From: Heliocidaris tuberculata
Taxonomy: Eukaryota; Echinodermata; Echinoidea; Camarodonta; Echinometridae
DNA: 64,000 nt
Direction of reading: 5' to 3'
Assembly (NCBI GenBank): GCA_025618425.1
Contig: CM046850.1
Coordinates: forward strand, 8,535,749 to 8,599,748
Under the pieces are notes generated by a model. That model did no database searches and was not told the DNA's origin. It saw nothing but the letters and a program-made list of their open reading frames with translations. Position numbers and translations under genes: made by a program. This document shows, one piece after another, positions 11,598-23,310 of this stretch. The number at the start of each line of letters is the position of its first letter. Position 1 is the first letter of the stretch.

Positions 11598-14500
11598 CTG
11601 TAATCAAATCAACAAGTACATGTAGAAGAGAGGGTTAAATGAGGTGCACGGAAATTCCATTCACATAAAAGTCTATTAAACCATGGAAATAGACAATGTA
11701 TTCACGTTATACTACAGATCTACAAACCAGTTTATGTTAGGGGATCATTGCGAGGAAAATGCCACAAATAAGTGATCATGCTCGCTTGCATAATTCTTAA
11801 ATTAAAGATTGTTTGACCTCCATCTCTTATTAGTGTCAAACCTTGTAGAGACAGGGATTTCATTTTGTAGACACAGAGAGTTCATTATAACTACAGTTTC
11901 CTATCTAAATTCTTAAGAACATTTTTAAACTCCTCTACTACTTTAAAAGATATCAAACAATCTATAACTTTTCATCAATCTTTTTGATTCATTACAATAC
12001 AAACGTTGTATTTAGGGCCACATTTGTTTGGGTTTTTTTAATAATCCAAATCATGACTTCAAGATTTGCCATATAACTCATTTTCTTACTGTTTATTCAA
12101 CACTACACAAAGTTATATGATAGTTACACATGGCATGATTTACAAGAACATGAATGTACGATTCTGCATGGGTAAATTTGGGTAAAGAATATTGTACTAA
12201 TTGTTCTACTCTTTGTTACTTGTGAAAAAAACGCCTTACAAGTAAAAAGCGAGCAGCCAAATAAACTCACATCCTTGGCTAACATCTCTGCCTCCGTCCA
12301 ATCCACAAATTCAAAACCCTTTGGACCTTCTGTTGTTGACCCCTGATGGTGACCTCCAACATTGCCCAGTAGCACACTAGAGACGGTTGAAGAGAGCTGC
12401 TCATTGACAAGGGCAAGGGTCATGACGTTACTGAGAGGTTTAGGAGACTCTTCACTTATTCTCTGATTTCTCTGTAAGGCACTGGATAGATACTGTAATA
12501 ACCTGAGAGGGAGTGAGAGTTGTAAATCAAAACAGTTTTCTTTATTGATTGCAGACCAAAGATATATAGACATATGTGTAGAAAGAGAGAGGGAGAGAGT
12601 AATACACAGACAGACAGACAGACAGAAAGACAGAGTAATACACAGACAAGAGGGAGAGGGGAAAAGAGATACACACCTAGAGACAAGGTATGAGAGGGTG
12701 CCATCATGGGCAGATAGGGCAGTTAAACTACCATCATTAAAAAGACTTGATTCTCTGGCCTCTAGCTCTACTCCACCTACCCCTGACACATACATCGAAA
12801 AATAGAATAAAGGAAACCTAAATGTTTGTCAGAGATAAAAGGGTGGAAATGTATGAATCATTTTAACAATTTTTGTCAAACACTATGTATTTTTTTAAAT
12901 CCTTAAAATCAGCTCTTGGAGCTCTTTAAGATAGTTCCCCTTTGCCAGAATACCAAATTTTAAATGATAAGTGACTTCTGGTATAAGTTTGTGGATAAGG
13001 CAATGAAAGAGATAGAGAGTGAGAGGAAAACATACAGATACACAAGAATAGAATAGAATAATTCCTTTCCTGCTTTGGTCGACTTTCAGAATATGCAACA
13101 GACTGCTTCAGCAGACTTTTGTCAGAAGTACATGTACATAGTCTATTGAACAGGAAACACAAAACAGCTTGGCAGTCCTGGGATTTGTTCCAGGCAAACC
13201 AAGAGTTAAACAAATCTTTTCTTCAGCCTCAACAAATAATCTCAAATCACTCCCCATTTACCCCCAGACTTGTACATTACAATGACGTAACATACCTATT
13301 TGTCTTCATCATATGCCGTCTAATCTCGGCCCTCTCATCAAGCAACTTCTGGATGGCATTGAAAGATTCTTGTTGCAACATGTCAAGGTGTGTTCTTGAG
13401 GTAATCAGCTCATCCACTTGTAATCTGAAAATAAAGATCATACAACACGAACTCACATCTCCATCTCCATTCATACAGAAATTTTGCGGAGGATCTCTAG
13501 GTAATTGGAATACAGAAAATAATTTCTCAACGAGTCTTTTAACACTGAACAATGACAGTTTCATAAGTATAAAAATATAAATGACCCTTTAAAGTTACAT
13601 TAAGAAATTGACTGGATTATATTATTTTGAAATAAACCTTGACCCTTCTAATAGAAAAGACAAAATTAATCATTGCATAAAGGAATGAAAATTTTGAAGG
13701 AATTTACGATGCTTAGATAACATCCTTAAAGGGATTGATTAACTTTGCCCAGGTTTGAAAAAAAAAAATCACAGTTCCAGCTAATGCTGTAATCATAAAT
13801 GCAAACCTTTAGGTCAGACAGGAATCGCCTGAGTTTTATAAGCTGATCGGTCGTTTATATATCAAGATATTTACGATGGAACATTTATGTCGGGATAGAG
13901 TACCACCGAACCATAAAGAACTCTTGCGGTTCTATCACAGGATACCGTACAATGAACGAATCCCTATTTCTTCATGGCCTGGAAACCCGCTCTGAAATAA
14001 CCAAGCGCTGGTGCTTGCTTTTTATGACTGCACACAGCGAAGAAGCCGAGCGACTTGCACTAGCAATCGATCGCGATACCTTTCGCCTAGCTAGCTTTTT
14101 TCTCTTTTTTTTAGGATGGTAAACAGGTTCCATTTTCTCTCATACTTTCACATGTCCTTAAATATATATGTAGTTAGAGGATTGCACACAATTCACTAGC
14201 ATTTGAGCTGATTTCGCAATTTTTCACAAAGTTAATCAATCCCTTTAACTTTTGTGTTGGTTTGATAAATAAAATATTCATAAACAATGAGCTGCATTTC
14301 AATATCCCCATCGTCAGCAAACAAACAAGAAGAATTGAAAGCAAAGAGAATGAACCACTATACCACAGTGCTTTCATGTTGTAGTCTGACTGATATGACT
14401 GTAATTCAGCATTTGTAAATCTACCTTTTGGTAGTTGGATTCTTGAAGTAAGAAAGTGAGCATTTAATTGAAATTGACATGTTATATCATATCACACTAA

Positions 14501-16623
14501 TTGGTTCCAGCCATGATTTTTTCCTGCCATTGGGTTTTTCTAAGCTAACTGAGCTATATCTGCACCCTGTAACTAAACAGAGTTACCTCTCCAATTTTAA
14601 AGTATCTCATTTAAATAACTGTATCTTTACAAACAATAGTAACTTACAATCAATTCTATGTTATAGAAAGATACAATTCAGTGTAGCAAGATTGGAGAAC
14701 TATAACTTTTTCAGAGTGACTGTAGGTCGATTTTAATGTTACAGGGTCCAGAAGATAAAAGTATGTAATACCTGCTGCCCAGGAATTTACTCCTCCAGAC
14801 ATCACACTGAATGTTGACTCTCTCTAGGGTCTCTCGTTCTTTGAGAAGGGTTGCCATGGTATTCTCTATCTCCTGGGCCAGCTGGGCACGATCTCGGGCC
14901 AGGTTCTCCAGCTGGGTCTGCAGGTCAGCTCCCATGGAGGCCACCAGAAGTTTCTTCAGCTCCTTGTTCACCTGTAGGTTAAAGGTAAAGTTGAATACTG
15001 GTAATGCAATTACAATGTGAAAGAAACTCTTTCTCTTTGTTATTATGTAACCACACAAATAAACTAATGCCCTTTTCTACTTCTTCTAAAATGTGAAAAT
15101 ATTTTTTTTTAATGCCCGATAACCTGACAGTTTCATCAAGGATTTGATTTCATCAAGGATTTGATTTCATCAAGGATTTGATTTCATACATGACTATTTT
15201 TCAAGATAAGAAAGATAGGAATTGGTTTGAGCTGTTTTGCTACCTGAATCTGTGCTGTAAGCTCAGCTTCTAGCTCCATACATTTCATTTCAAATGAATC
15301 CCTCTCCTTCTGTATTTCTGCCATCCCTTTCTCCGTCTTCTTTAGCTGCTCACGTTGCTCTGTGTATAGCTCTTGAAGGAGACCTTCCCCAGTCGGTAGA
15401 TTTTCTGTGAGAAAAATATTAAAGATAATGATTAACTATCATAACAGCCTGAAAAGAAGACAAAACTGTTGATCTACTATAAAAAAATGAATTTTAGCAC
15501 ACAAGAAACTTTCACAAAAATTCGCAAGAGGAAATTCATAAACATTTCATGCCACAAATTGTTGTTAATTGGACAACCATGAATTTTTGCAATTGTAAAA
15601 GATGCAGGTTATAAGAGTATCTGATTTTATAGTACATACATTTGCAGGTTTAGACAAATAGCATTACCACTATGAATTACATTATAAATGTTCAATGTAA
15701 AAAAGGGCGTGAAGGAATTACCAAACAATCAATGTCTCAGAATAAAAAAAAAGAATCGCACAACTCTCTCAAAAAACTGTCTGCATAAAATGGTATTCAT
15801 GTATAAAATAAAAAATTAACTCGTTTACCATAGCGACAATTCGGGGATGCACTTATTTGATAAAATGCTGACAGAAACTGATACAAGAATCCACAATAGT
15901 AAAATGTATCCTGATGCATTTTCATGATATATATTTTTGAAAAGGGTGTTCGAAAATTAAAAAGAAAATGCTTTCAGAACACTAACAGCAACAAACACCA
16001 AGCTAGCTTATGTGCAGCTCCATCATTAATCAGGGGCCCAACTCTATTTTTCAAAACACATTTTGAATTCATTTCAGTGGAAGTAAAAATGGATTATATG
16101 GCCATCTCGTGAAATAAGCCACCGGTCATCGAGTGTGTACACACACACTGCCGTGTAAAGTCAATGGAGGATGTGAACACTCATAGACATTTACACGCAA
16201 TAAACTGCATGTACAAAGTGAATGCGGGGTGGCTTATTTCACGAGAATGCCGATTATATTTGTCAGCATGGCTTAACATCTATTAAGCTGGTGGACAACA
16301 AGGCCGAGTGCTTCAAAATAAATTCATTTCTGACCTGGGGATTTGCTCTCCTGCCTTGGACTTGGATCAAACTGCACATCCTTTTGATTCTGGCGCTGAC
16401 GAAAGGCAAGGTCGGTGGAATTTCTGTTCTTGCTGTCAAAGAACACAGGGTGAGCTCCAGCCAGCCTGTATCCCTCCCGTCTAGCACCCTCTGTTGTCCC
16501 GGCTCCCAGATCCATTTCCTTTCCCTCAGCCTCTGGCCTTGGACTGGATGACGAGAATGCGTTGTCATCACGCACTATGTACTGAGACTTGACAGAAAAG
16601 AGATGCTGACTTCTTGATGCCAT
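11424..16623 (-). CDS. BLZF1: Golgin-45 (basic leucine zipper nuclear factor 1), six coding exons
   Basis: Joined minus-strand exons 16623-16335, 15404-15244, 14971-14772, 13424-13296, 12502-12271 and 11597-11424 give one open frame of 394 codons plus TGA; all junctions are GT-AG and the split-codon phases agree. Human BLZF1, about 400 residues, matches in three places as I remember it: VNKELKKLLVAS at residue 151, QCDVWRSKFL near 205, and the tail HTRYENIT..NCCEQC before the stop. The middle (about 105-290) is heptad-rich coiled coil. Golgin-45 is a peripheral Golgi coiled-coil protein that binds GRASP55 through its C-terminal PDZ ligand and binds Rab2, supporting cisternal structure and secretion. 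The C-terminus here, ending IKVV, keeps the hydrophobic PDZ-ligand form and the CC-x2-C cysteines reported to help coordinate zinc with GRASP55. The N-terminal 96 residues are poorly conserved. ATG 16623 is preferred: upstream in-frame codons lie beyond a good splice acceptor. Confidence 0.92.
12271..12502 (-). CDS. BLZF1: BLZF1 coding exon 5
   Basis: Residues 260-337. Begins LLQYLSSALQRNQR, continues LALVNEQLSSTVSSVLLGNV (human has a similar LALTNHKL...HLLGNVG) and ends at AKD. The acceptor CCCTCTCAG sits next to a CT tract and completes AGG with the previous exon. Donor GGAT/GTGAGT, phase 0. Confidence 0.9.
13296..13424 (-). CDS. BLZF1: BLZF1 coding exon 4
   Basis: Residues 217-259 plus two bases. 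Coiled coil beginning LQVDELITSRTHLDML and ending HMMKTNR, aligned with the DELTNSR...EREQFRQEM part of the human protein. Acceptor TATTTTCAG, donor AATAG/GTATGT, phase 2. Confidence 0.9.
13726..14248 (+). mobile_element. TTAA-flanked MITE in a BLZF1 intron, copy 1
   Basis: TTAAAGGGATTGATTAACTT to AAGTTAATCAATCCCTTTAA. About 520 bp; the inner part (AGCTGATCGGTCGTTTATAT) is colinear with 35575-36062. It lies between exons 3 and 4. Confidence 0.85.
14772..14971 (-). CDS. BLZF1: BLZF1 coding exon 3 (most conserved)
   Basis: Residues 151-216 plus two bases. Contains VNKELKKLLVAS and, near its end, IQCDVWRSKFLGSR, the strongest match to vertebrate Golgin-45. Acceptor AACCTACAG, donor AGCAG/GTATTA, phase 2. 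Confidence 0.93.
15244..15404 (-). CDS. BLZF1: BLZF1 coding exon 2
   Basis: Residues 97-150, charged coiled coil (ELYTEQREQLKKTEKG...). The acceptor TTTCTCACAG joins the phase-1 donor of exon 1 to make GAA. The donor CAG/GTAGC leaves phase 0. Confidence 0.9.
16106..16245. repeat. Inverted repeat CTCGTGAAATAAGCCACC, 140 bp
   Basis: The ends pair over 18 bases. An inner pair CGTGTAAA/TTTACACG gives a second stem. It lies in BLZF1 intron 1. Confidence 0.7.
16335..16623 (-). CDS. BLZF1: BLZF1 coding exon 1
   Basis: Encodes residues 1-96 and the first base of codon 97 (MASRSQHLFSVKS...). It is rich in Ser, Arg and Gln and looks disordered. The donor CCCCAG/GTCAGA leaves phase 1. A pyrimidine-rich acceptor ending GTGCAG lies about 14 bases upstream of the ATG, so this exon probably starts with a short piece of 5' UTR joined to an upstream non-coding exon. 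Confidence 0.85.
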
Positions 16624-16639
16624 TGTGATAGTTTTACCC

Positions 16640-17110
16640 TCTGCACGAATGAACAACGACAAAAATGATTTTAAAAATTGAAAAATAGTACGGTCTAACA
16701 GAGAGTACTTGGGCACACATAACAGCATTACTATACTTTGTGTGTATACTCTTGGACGGTCATACACCTCAACACTTTTAAACACCACTGCACAAAGTCA
16801 CCAACATTCACTCAAAATCGGCATTTAATTTACAAATACCTACACCAACATATCCATGAAATACAATAAATTCAACTCACTGATGTTGGAAAAGATAATT
16901 CCAAAAATTAAATCCGTAATTTACTGTCAGTTCTGGCAAAATGGAGTATCGAAGTCATTGTGTAAATTTCTTGGTGGCCGCGAGCATTGAATCTCGCAAA
17001 AAAAATTTGTTCGTCAAAATTTGGTCCCTATTGCGCACACGTAAAATTCCTGATTTTCCATGTGCGCAATCGTAGAGATCGATGTGCGCGCGTCGCGTTT
17101 ATTTTTGGAC
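16640..17110 (-). promoter_or_regulatory. Probable BLZF1 promoter and non-coding first exon
   Basis: On the minus strand the stretch near 16885 reads ACATCA/GTGAGTTG, a good splice donor. The acceptor GTGCAG just upstream of the coding start would remove an intron of about 240 bases. Just upstream, at 17030-17100, are GCGCA words including an inverted pair of ATTGCGCACA-like sites and a GTGCGCGCGTCGCG run, resembling NRF-1 half sites typical of TATA-less housekeeping promoters. No TATA box was seen. The start site is not fixed. Confidence 0.45.
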
Positions 17111-17796
17111 AAAATTTTACTGGCAAAGTTTAGTCTAAAACATCAGCAGCATGCAAACAACATGCGATGGCAAAAATATCAACAGCGATTTCTTCATTTT
17201 TGGACATGCTTTTGAGTTTGGATTTTGCTGGAAATATCAAAAGTTCTTCCTAACGACCATTTACGGTAAGAGTTAGATTTTTAAGAGCTGAATTTGAAAG
17301 GAAGTATTTGAAATATTTATCTTATTTTTCCACCCGTACATTTAGTACATGCGATAGAAAATATGTAGTATTTTGGCACTTCGTTCTTAGTGGTCAAACC
17401 ACTATTACTTGGTGTGAATTTGGGGCATGGCAAATCAAATTGTGGAATGTGAAAAATAAGTGCTGTAGCTCAGAACCAAACAGGTCTCAAACACGCCAGA
17501 CTGGAGGTTCTGATTTCTAGTTCTGCTCATTCAACCTCTACTCTAGTTACACTCCATCGTTATTCTATGCATTTATGTTCAATCCGACTTCTAGTTCTAG
17601 TTCCTCTCATTCAACCTGGCCTCTATTATGTTCAATCCGACTTCTAGCATGAATTATAAATCATGCGCACACGCCCGCCTTATATTTATTCATTTTATGA
17701 CTTCATTTGATAAATATATGTTCATGACGAGCACTTTCCGACTGCTAGTTCCGCTCGTTTGCTCCCCTCAGATTGACTGTGAACTGTGTAAAAAAA

Positions 17797-18410
17797 GAAA
17801 TGATCACTTATACATGTACAAGCTCATATGAAGATAACCTTGTACTCCACAATAGCTTTTACAGGTGAATAGGCTTCATTAGCTTTTGTGTGTGTTAGCA
17901 GGCTATGGTCCATTATTTCTAGATCTCTACTGAATTACCAGCGATACTTTTCATGGTGGAGAAACTGAATTGTAGGTTTAGTTTTTCAGGGTTACACTAT
18001 GTAACCTTTCAAGGAATAAGAGCCCTGAAAAGGGCTGGTGAGCTAAGGTAAGAGTTCTGTGGTTCTAAATGTTTCGATCAGAGAACGTTGAGAATCACAG
18101 AGCTCTTAGCGGAGCTCACCGGCCCTGTTCAGGGCTCTTATTCCTTGAAAGATTACATGGTGTAACCCTGAAACACTAAACCTACAATTCTATTTCTAGA
18201 TCATTCATACACAAGAGGAAAATAATTATTCAAAATTTCACTTTCCACTCTACACCTCAAATTTGTAGTACCTATATAGTAACAGTTGAGGAGTCCCTGA
18301 ATCAGGTAATCTAGCAAATTCAGAAAATTAAATCTTGCTTAGAGCAATTTAGTTGTCTGTTTCTGACTACTGCAATAATGAATGTTTGGCAAAGTCCCAC
18401 AAAACCTCGC
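17797..18410 (+). repeat. Repeat family D, copy split by a foldback
   Basis: Left part ACAAGCTCATATGAAGATAA to GTTAGCAGG, right part GATCATTCATACACAAGAGG onward. The foldback at 17926-18191 separates them. Confidence 0.65.
17926..18191. mobile_element. Foldback inserted into repeat family D
   Basis: Arms AGGGTTACACTATGTAACC... and ...GGTGTAACCCTGAAAC enclose GGAATAAGAGCCCTGAAAAG and its complement. TTTCTAGATC flanks it on both sides (17916 and 18193) as a target duplication, and the D-family sequence resumes after the right copy. Confidence 0.7.
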
Positions 18411-18419
18411 ATGCACTTA

Positions 18420-18725
18420 TGCATACACAGGCTTATCTGAAGATATGCTTGTAGTCAACAGCTTTTACAGGTGAATAGGCTTCAATAGCTTTTGTGTGAA
18501 TCAGCGGGCCTTTTTCCAGTCTAGATCATTCATACATGAGAGGAAATTTTATTTTTAAATTTCACTTTCAAATCTGAATCCCTTAATTTGTGGCACAGTA
18601 AGAGTTGAAGGGTCCCTGAATCAGGTAATAGCAAATTTAAGAAAATTCAATATTGCTTAGAGCAATTTATAGTCTGTTTTTGACTGCTGCAACAGTGAAT
18701 GTTGGACACAGTGGTAATCTTGGAG
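18420..18725 (+). repeat. Repeat family D, further copy
   Basis: GGCTTATCTGAAGATATGCT to GTGAATGTTGGACACAGT. Confidence 0.65.
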
Positions 18726-18852
18726 AGCTGTATGTAAAGCGCATTGAGCAGTTTTAATTGATTATGCGCTATATAAGTCACAGTTTACTATTATTATCCT
18801 CCAGATTTGCCCAATGTAGATCCAAGTGTGAGTGGGCAAGGGCCTTTGAGCC

Positions 18853-19510
18853 ACTCATAGGCCCTTGCCTATGTGGGACTGTGTCCAACATTCACTGTTG
18901 CAGCAGTCAAAAACAGACAACAAAATTGCTCTAAGCAAGATTTAATTTTCTTAAATTTGCTAGATTACCTGATTCAGGGACTCTTCAACTCTTACTGTGC
19001 CACAGATTTGGGGATTCAGAATTGAAAGTGAAATTTTAAATAATTATTTTTCTCTTTATGAATGATCTAGACTGGAAAAAAGCCTGCTGATACACACAAA
19101 AGCTATTGAAGCCTATTCACACGTAAAAGCTAGTCTGGAGTACAAGGTTATCTTCAGATAAGCTTGAACATGTATAAGTGCCTTTGAGCATGTTGAGTAT
19201 GACACACTTATACATGCTCAAGCTTATCTGAAGATAACCTCGTACTCCAGACTAGCTTTTACATCTGAATAGGCTTCAATAGCTTTTGTGTGTATCAGCA
19301 GGCCTCTTTCCAGTCTAGACAATTCATACATGAGAGGAAAATAATTATTTAGAATATCATTTTCAATTCTGAATCCCCAAATTTGTGGCACAGTAAGAGT
19401 TGAAGAGTCCCTGAATTAGGTAATCTAGCAAATTTAAGAAAATTAAATCTTGCTTAGAGTAATTTTGTTGTCTGTTTGTGACTGCTGCAACAGGCAAGGG
19501 CCTATGAGTA
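18853..19510. repeat. Two family D copies head to head, about 310-base arms
   Basis: The inverted copy 18853-19180 and direct copy 19205-19510 form a large palindrome with a 25-base centre around GCATGTTGAGTATGACAC. Confidence 0.75.
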
Positions 19511-19555
19511 TGACAGTGAGAAATTATCATGATTATGATTCAATGATGAAGAACA

Positions 19556-21168
19556 GGGGCCTGTTTCTCGAAACCGTCATATGTCTAAGTTCTTGACTAA
19601 GTCAGCGCTAGTTCTCTAGTTGTCCGCTACGTGTTTCACGAAGCCGTCTTTACCAAGATGCATGACAACTTCCTAACTAAGGACTTATGACGCCTCCAAC
19701 CCTGTCATATCTTTTTTAGTCGACGTACAGCGCCATCACATGTTATTTATTGGGTAGATTATGGTAAGCAAAAAGTGACACTACATACTTCTATGCAACT
19801 CTCTCACTTTATCTGGAATTTATCCATGTTTATATTATGAAAATTATATAAAATACATAGTGTTTTTGTTCAAGGCTTGTCTCCACTCAACTCTAGTGAA
19901 TCAACACTCTTTCCACATTTTAATGGATAGAAATTAAAAAAAACAACAAACAAACAACAGTCTAATTGAGGTCATTTCAATATGAAAGGAACTTTTTTTC
20001 AAATGAAAAAGAAAACCATAATAAAAACGATAACAATAATAGACTGACAGGAGATAGGCCTGTATCAAAATGTGGTGGGATTTGAAAAAAAAAAAGTTAA
20101 ACCAAAACTTGTCAAATTAATCCCATCATTGGAAACTGGAAAAAAAAAAAAAAAACTACTGACAAATAAACATTGGGCAGGAAAAGAATACCAGCCTTAC
20201 TGATAAGCAATGGGAACTTGGGAAGTATTATAACCTAGAAAAAATATAAATTCATAACTGTTGCTAGGTATGTTTTATGTCAAAATGAATTTAGTAAGTC
20301 TCTTAACTTCTGATTGCAAAGCTATTTTACGATATGGGTCCTTCATATCTGATCAATTAGCATGAAAAATGACGTGCTACCATAATAAACTTGAGAATCA
20401 CATGTTACGTCTTATATAATAATTACAAGAGTGCTTTTTGTGTTAAAACAAATAATTGGGCGATCTTCGTAATGATTTCTATAAAGATTTCTTTGGTGAA
20501 CTAAAATCTGACGAGGGAACTGTAATATGACACGGTAGGCCAGCCATAGTCAACGGCATATTCTCTGGTTTTCAGACCCATATCAGTGTAAACATAGATT
20601 ATATCAACGATTTTTAAAATGAATACTTTGAAATACACGTGTTTAAACTTATAATATGAATATTTTTGTAATTTCCATATCATACTCAAGCCCCAAAACA
20701 TTATGTAAAACATTCAAAGCATATTATTACAATGAAAATATATGGGTTTATTTTTATAAACAATCAAATCACGACATCCGGGGGGTACCTATCCAACGTA
20801 AAACTGGCTCACCGATCATAAAATCAATCACTCATATTTTTCATTTTACAAGCGAATCCATCATGTAATTTACATAATTTAAAAATCATTTGGCATCTAT
20901 TATACCCTTCTACATTTTCTATTTTCTTTTATTCCCTAATTCATTCAAATATTTGCAGTTGAGTTAAATTTAGCTTTTAAAAATATAGTGTAATTGCAAC
21001 CAAGGCTACGTGTCGGCTCCTATTCTCGCTGATAGTATCGATATCACGAGATGTCTAGCTAGTTAGCTCTTCATGAAACAGTTTAGGAAGATCATGGACA
21101 TCTCCGTAGTTGGCGGATAAAGTTATGTCTTATGACTGTCTTGTCGTTGGTTTCGAGAAACAGGCCCC
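19556..21168. mobile_element. 1.6-kb element with 20-base terminal inverted repeats
   Basis: GGGGCCTGTTTCTCGAAACC at the left and its complement at the right, with AGAAC on both sides as a possible target duplication. Sub-terminal GTTTCACGAAGCCGTC repeats the terminal motif. No transposase frame, so it is non-autonomous; superfamily not assigned. Confidence 0.7.
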
Positions 21169-21570
21169 AGAACGTCAAAAGAACAAAAGAAAAAGAAATC
21201 TGGACCACCCCTCCCCCTACTTGAACTACTAAGTATCACCAACGTGTATGTAAATCTTTAGTAACTTCAAGTCTCAGTCAGGACAGGTATAAAAATCAGA
21301 TATTTTCGGAAGTAACTCAGAATTCAACAATGAGAAGCATTTATTTACGGTACACAATAATGAACAGGTGGGAACACAATACAAACATTTTATTCTTATT
21401 TCACCCCAAACATTCTGTATTTACGACCGCAGGTGTGACGTAATACCCAATATACAACTGTTTGATTTCCTCCTATTGTAAAAAGTTTTTTAAAATGTAA
21501 ATTACTATTCGCACTTACTGTAAAATTTCCCAAATTTATGCCTTATGGATCCATATGATTAGGCGACCTA

Positions 21571-21675
21571 GGCGAGTGACGTGTTGGAATCATGATCAGC
21601 ATCAGCTCCGGCGAGTGACGTCATCTAGCTCGCACTTCCATCCACGGATCACACGTCACTCGTCATATAAACCTT
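21571..21675 (+). promoter_or_regulatory. CRE-rich candidate promoter
   Basis: CGAGTGACGT occurs twice directly (about 21573 and 21612) and once inverted (ACGTCACTCG at 21653). The second copy contains the perfect CRE TGACGTCA at 21616-21623. CATATAAACC at 21664 is a weak TATA-like box. No gene is visible downstream. Confidence 0.35.
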
Positions 21676-22368
21676 TCCTTCTCGATCTCAAAACATCCAT
21701 GTCAAGGAAACAGAGATAAACATTTATCTTCTCACGGTTTGCAATGAGATCAAAACAAATTCAGTATATGTAACAATTCAAAATTATTTTCAAAGATTTC
21801 CTGCGATTACTTAAAACAATGAAAATAGCATATGAGGGTTTTTTTCAGATACATGCAGGCCGGGGTTCAATATTTAAGCCACTTTCATCCAAACTGCGGC
21901 TGAGCCTCTCTCTGACCATTAATTGTTACTATTTCTTTCTTTTTTCAGTTTCTCTCCCCCCCCCCCCCTTGTAGGCTGCAAATAATGTGCATGCAGGGGT
22001 GTCGTTTTGCCGACAGATTTTTTTTTTCTTCAAATGTCACACCCATCCCCTCCCCCACCCCCTCCCCCACCCAAAGTCTCTCCTGAGTCCTGATGGTGCG
22101 GGGAAGGGGGGTGGGGAGTGGCTACTCAAGCTGCATCATCTGCCGAGCACATAGCTGTTTTAAGAAAGAACAACAACAACAAAAAAGGGGTTTTTAAAAA
22201 TAATAAAGTAAGGAAAAGAAAGAATCAAGATAAAGATGAAGACATTATGGTAAGTAAAATGTATAAAAGTAAATTGAAATGAAACAAGACGGAAGTGTGA
22301 CCAAACTCGGAGGATAACATATTGTTAGAAATGAAGTTCAGCAAAACGACACAGACACAACAATAATT

Positions 22369-22466
22369 TTATTGGAGTGTCGAGTCTGACAGACATGTGC
22401 GCTATACAAGAACCATCATTATTATTATTATTATTATCATTATTATTATTATTATTGTTATCATAG
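22369..22466 (+). repeat. SINE-like 3' tail, second copy
   Basis: Near-identical GAGTCTGACAGACATGTGCG followed by ATACAAGAACC and (ATT)n. A looser relative (GCGCTATATAAGTC, then TATTATT) sits at 18760-18800. Confidence 0.55.
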
Positions 22467-22969
22467 TAAGTAGGCTTACCTCTCCTTCCAGTTTATCGCA
22501 TATAGGCCTATTCTTATCATCCTTTATCAATAGGCCTAAAAAGGAGAAAAAAACAGTCGGTCTATATATGATTGCTCTATAATGGGGTGGATCTACTCGC
22601 CAATATGATTGGTTTATTCTACACTTAAATTGCAAGAGACTATGGTTCAGCAGTTAGTACGCCTATCCGTACATTATTAAGAGGCCTACTCATATAGGTT
22701 TTAAAAACGCGATTATGACGATCTAAACTTCTAATATCTGTATAGCTCTATATCTGTATTTATTTTAATGGTTGCATAAACCTCCCACATCCGCACATCC
22801 ACACCCATCTGGAATAAAAATTGTCATATTCGAAGTCATGAAGTAAAAGTACTTCATAATAACCCAACCCTTAGATTTAAAAATCTACATATAATTTTTT
22901 TAAATAAAAGAAAAAACTCACAGAAGGGAAGGTCACAATTTGTTATGTGTTATTTTGTTTTGTCCCGCC

Positions 22970-23310
22970 TTCTCTCTCTCTCTCTCTCTCCGCTTCCCTT
23001 CTTTTCTCCCTCCTCTTCTTCGATGTTCACATCAAGTTTTCTCCAATTCACATCAATTCTATACCGAATGTTTAACTAAAATAACCCCCTATTTCTCTGA
23101 ATCTCTGTTTCAGTTTCTCCGTCTGTCACTCTCTTTCTATTACTGATCTCATCTCTTTCTTTCTCCTTTTCTATTTGTTCTTTTCCCCCTCTCTCTCTCT
23201 CTCTCTTAATTCCCTAGATCCAGAGTCTATCTTCTCATGTGCCCCCACCCTCCCCCTGCTCTCTCTCTCTCACACACTCCCCCCCCCCCCCCCCTCTCTC
23301 TCTCTCTGAT
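22970..23310 (+). repeat. CT microsatellites and a C run
   Basis: Several TCTCTC blocks with a C run near 23280-23294. A 24-base C run follows separately at 23628-23651. Confidence 0.85.

Noticed and set aside
12124..12795. 223-codon minus-strand frame as one exon
   Set aside because: It merges a BLZF1 exon with intronic CT-repeat sequence; splice sites inside it fit the gene model exactly.
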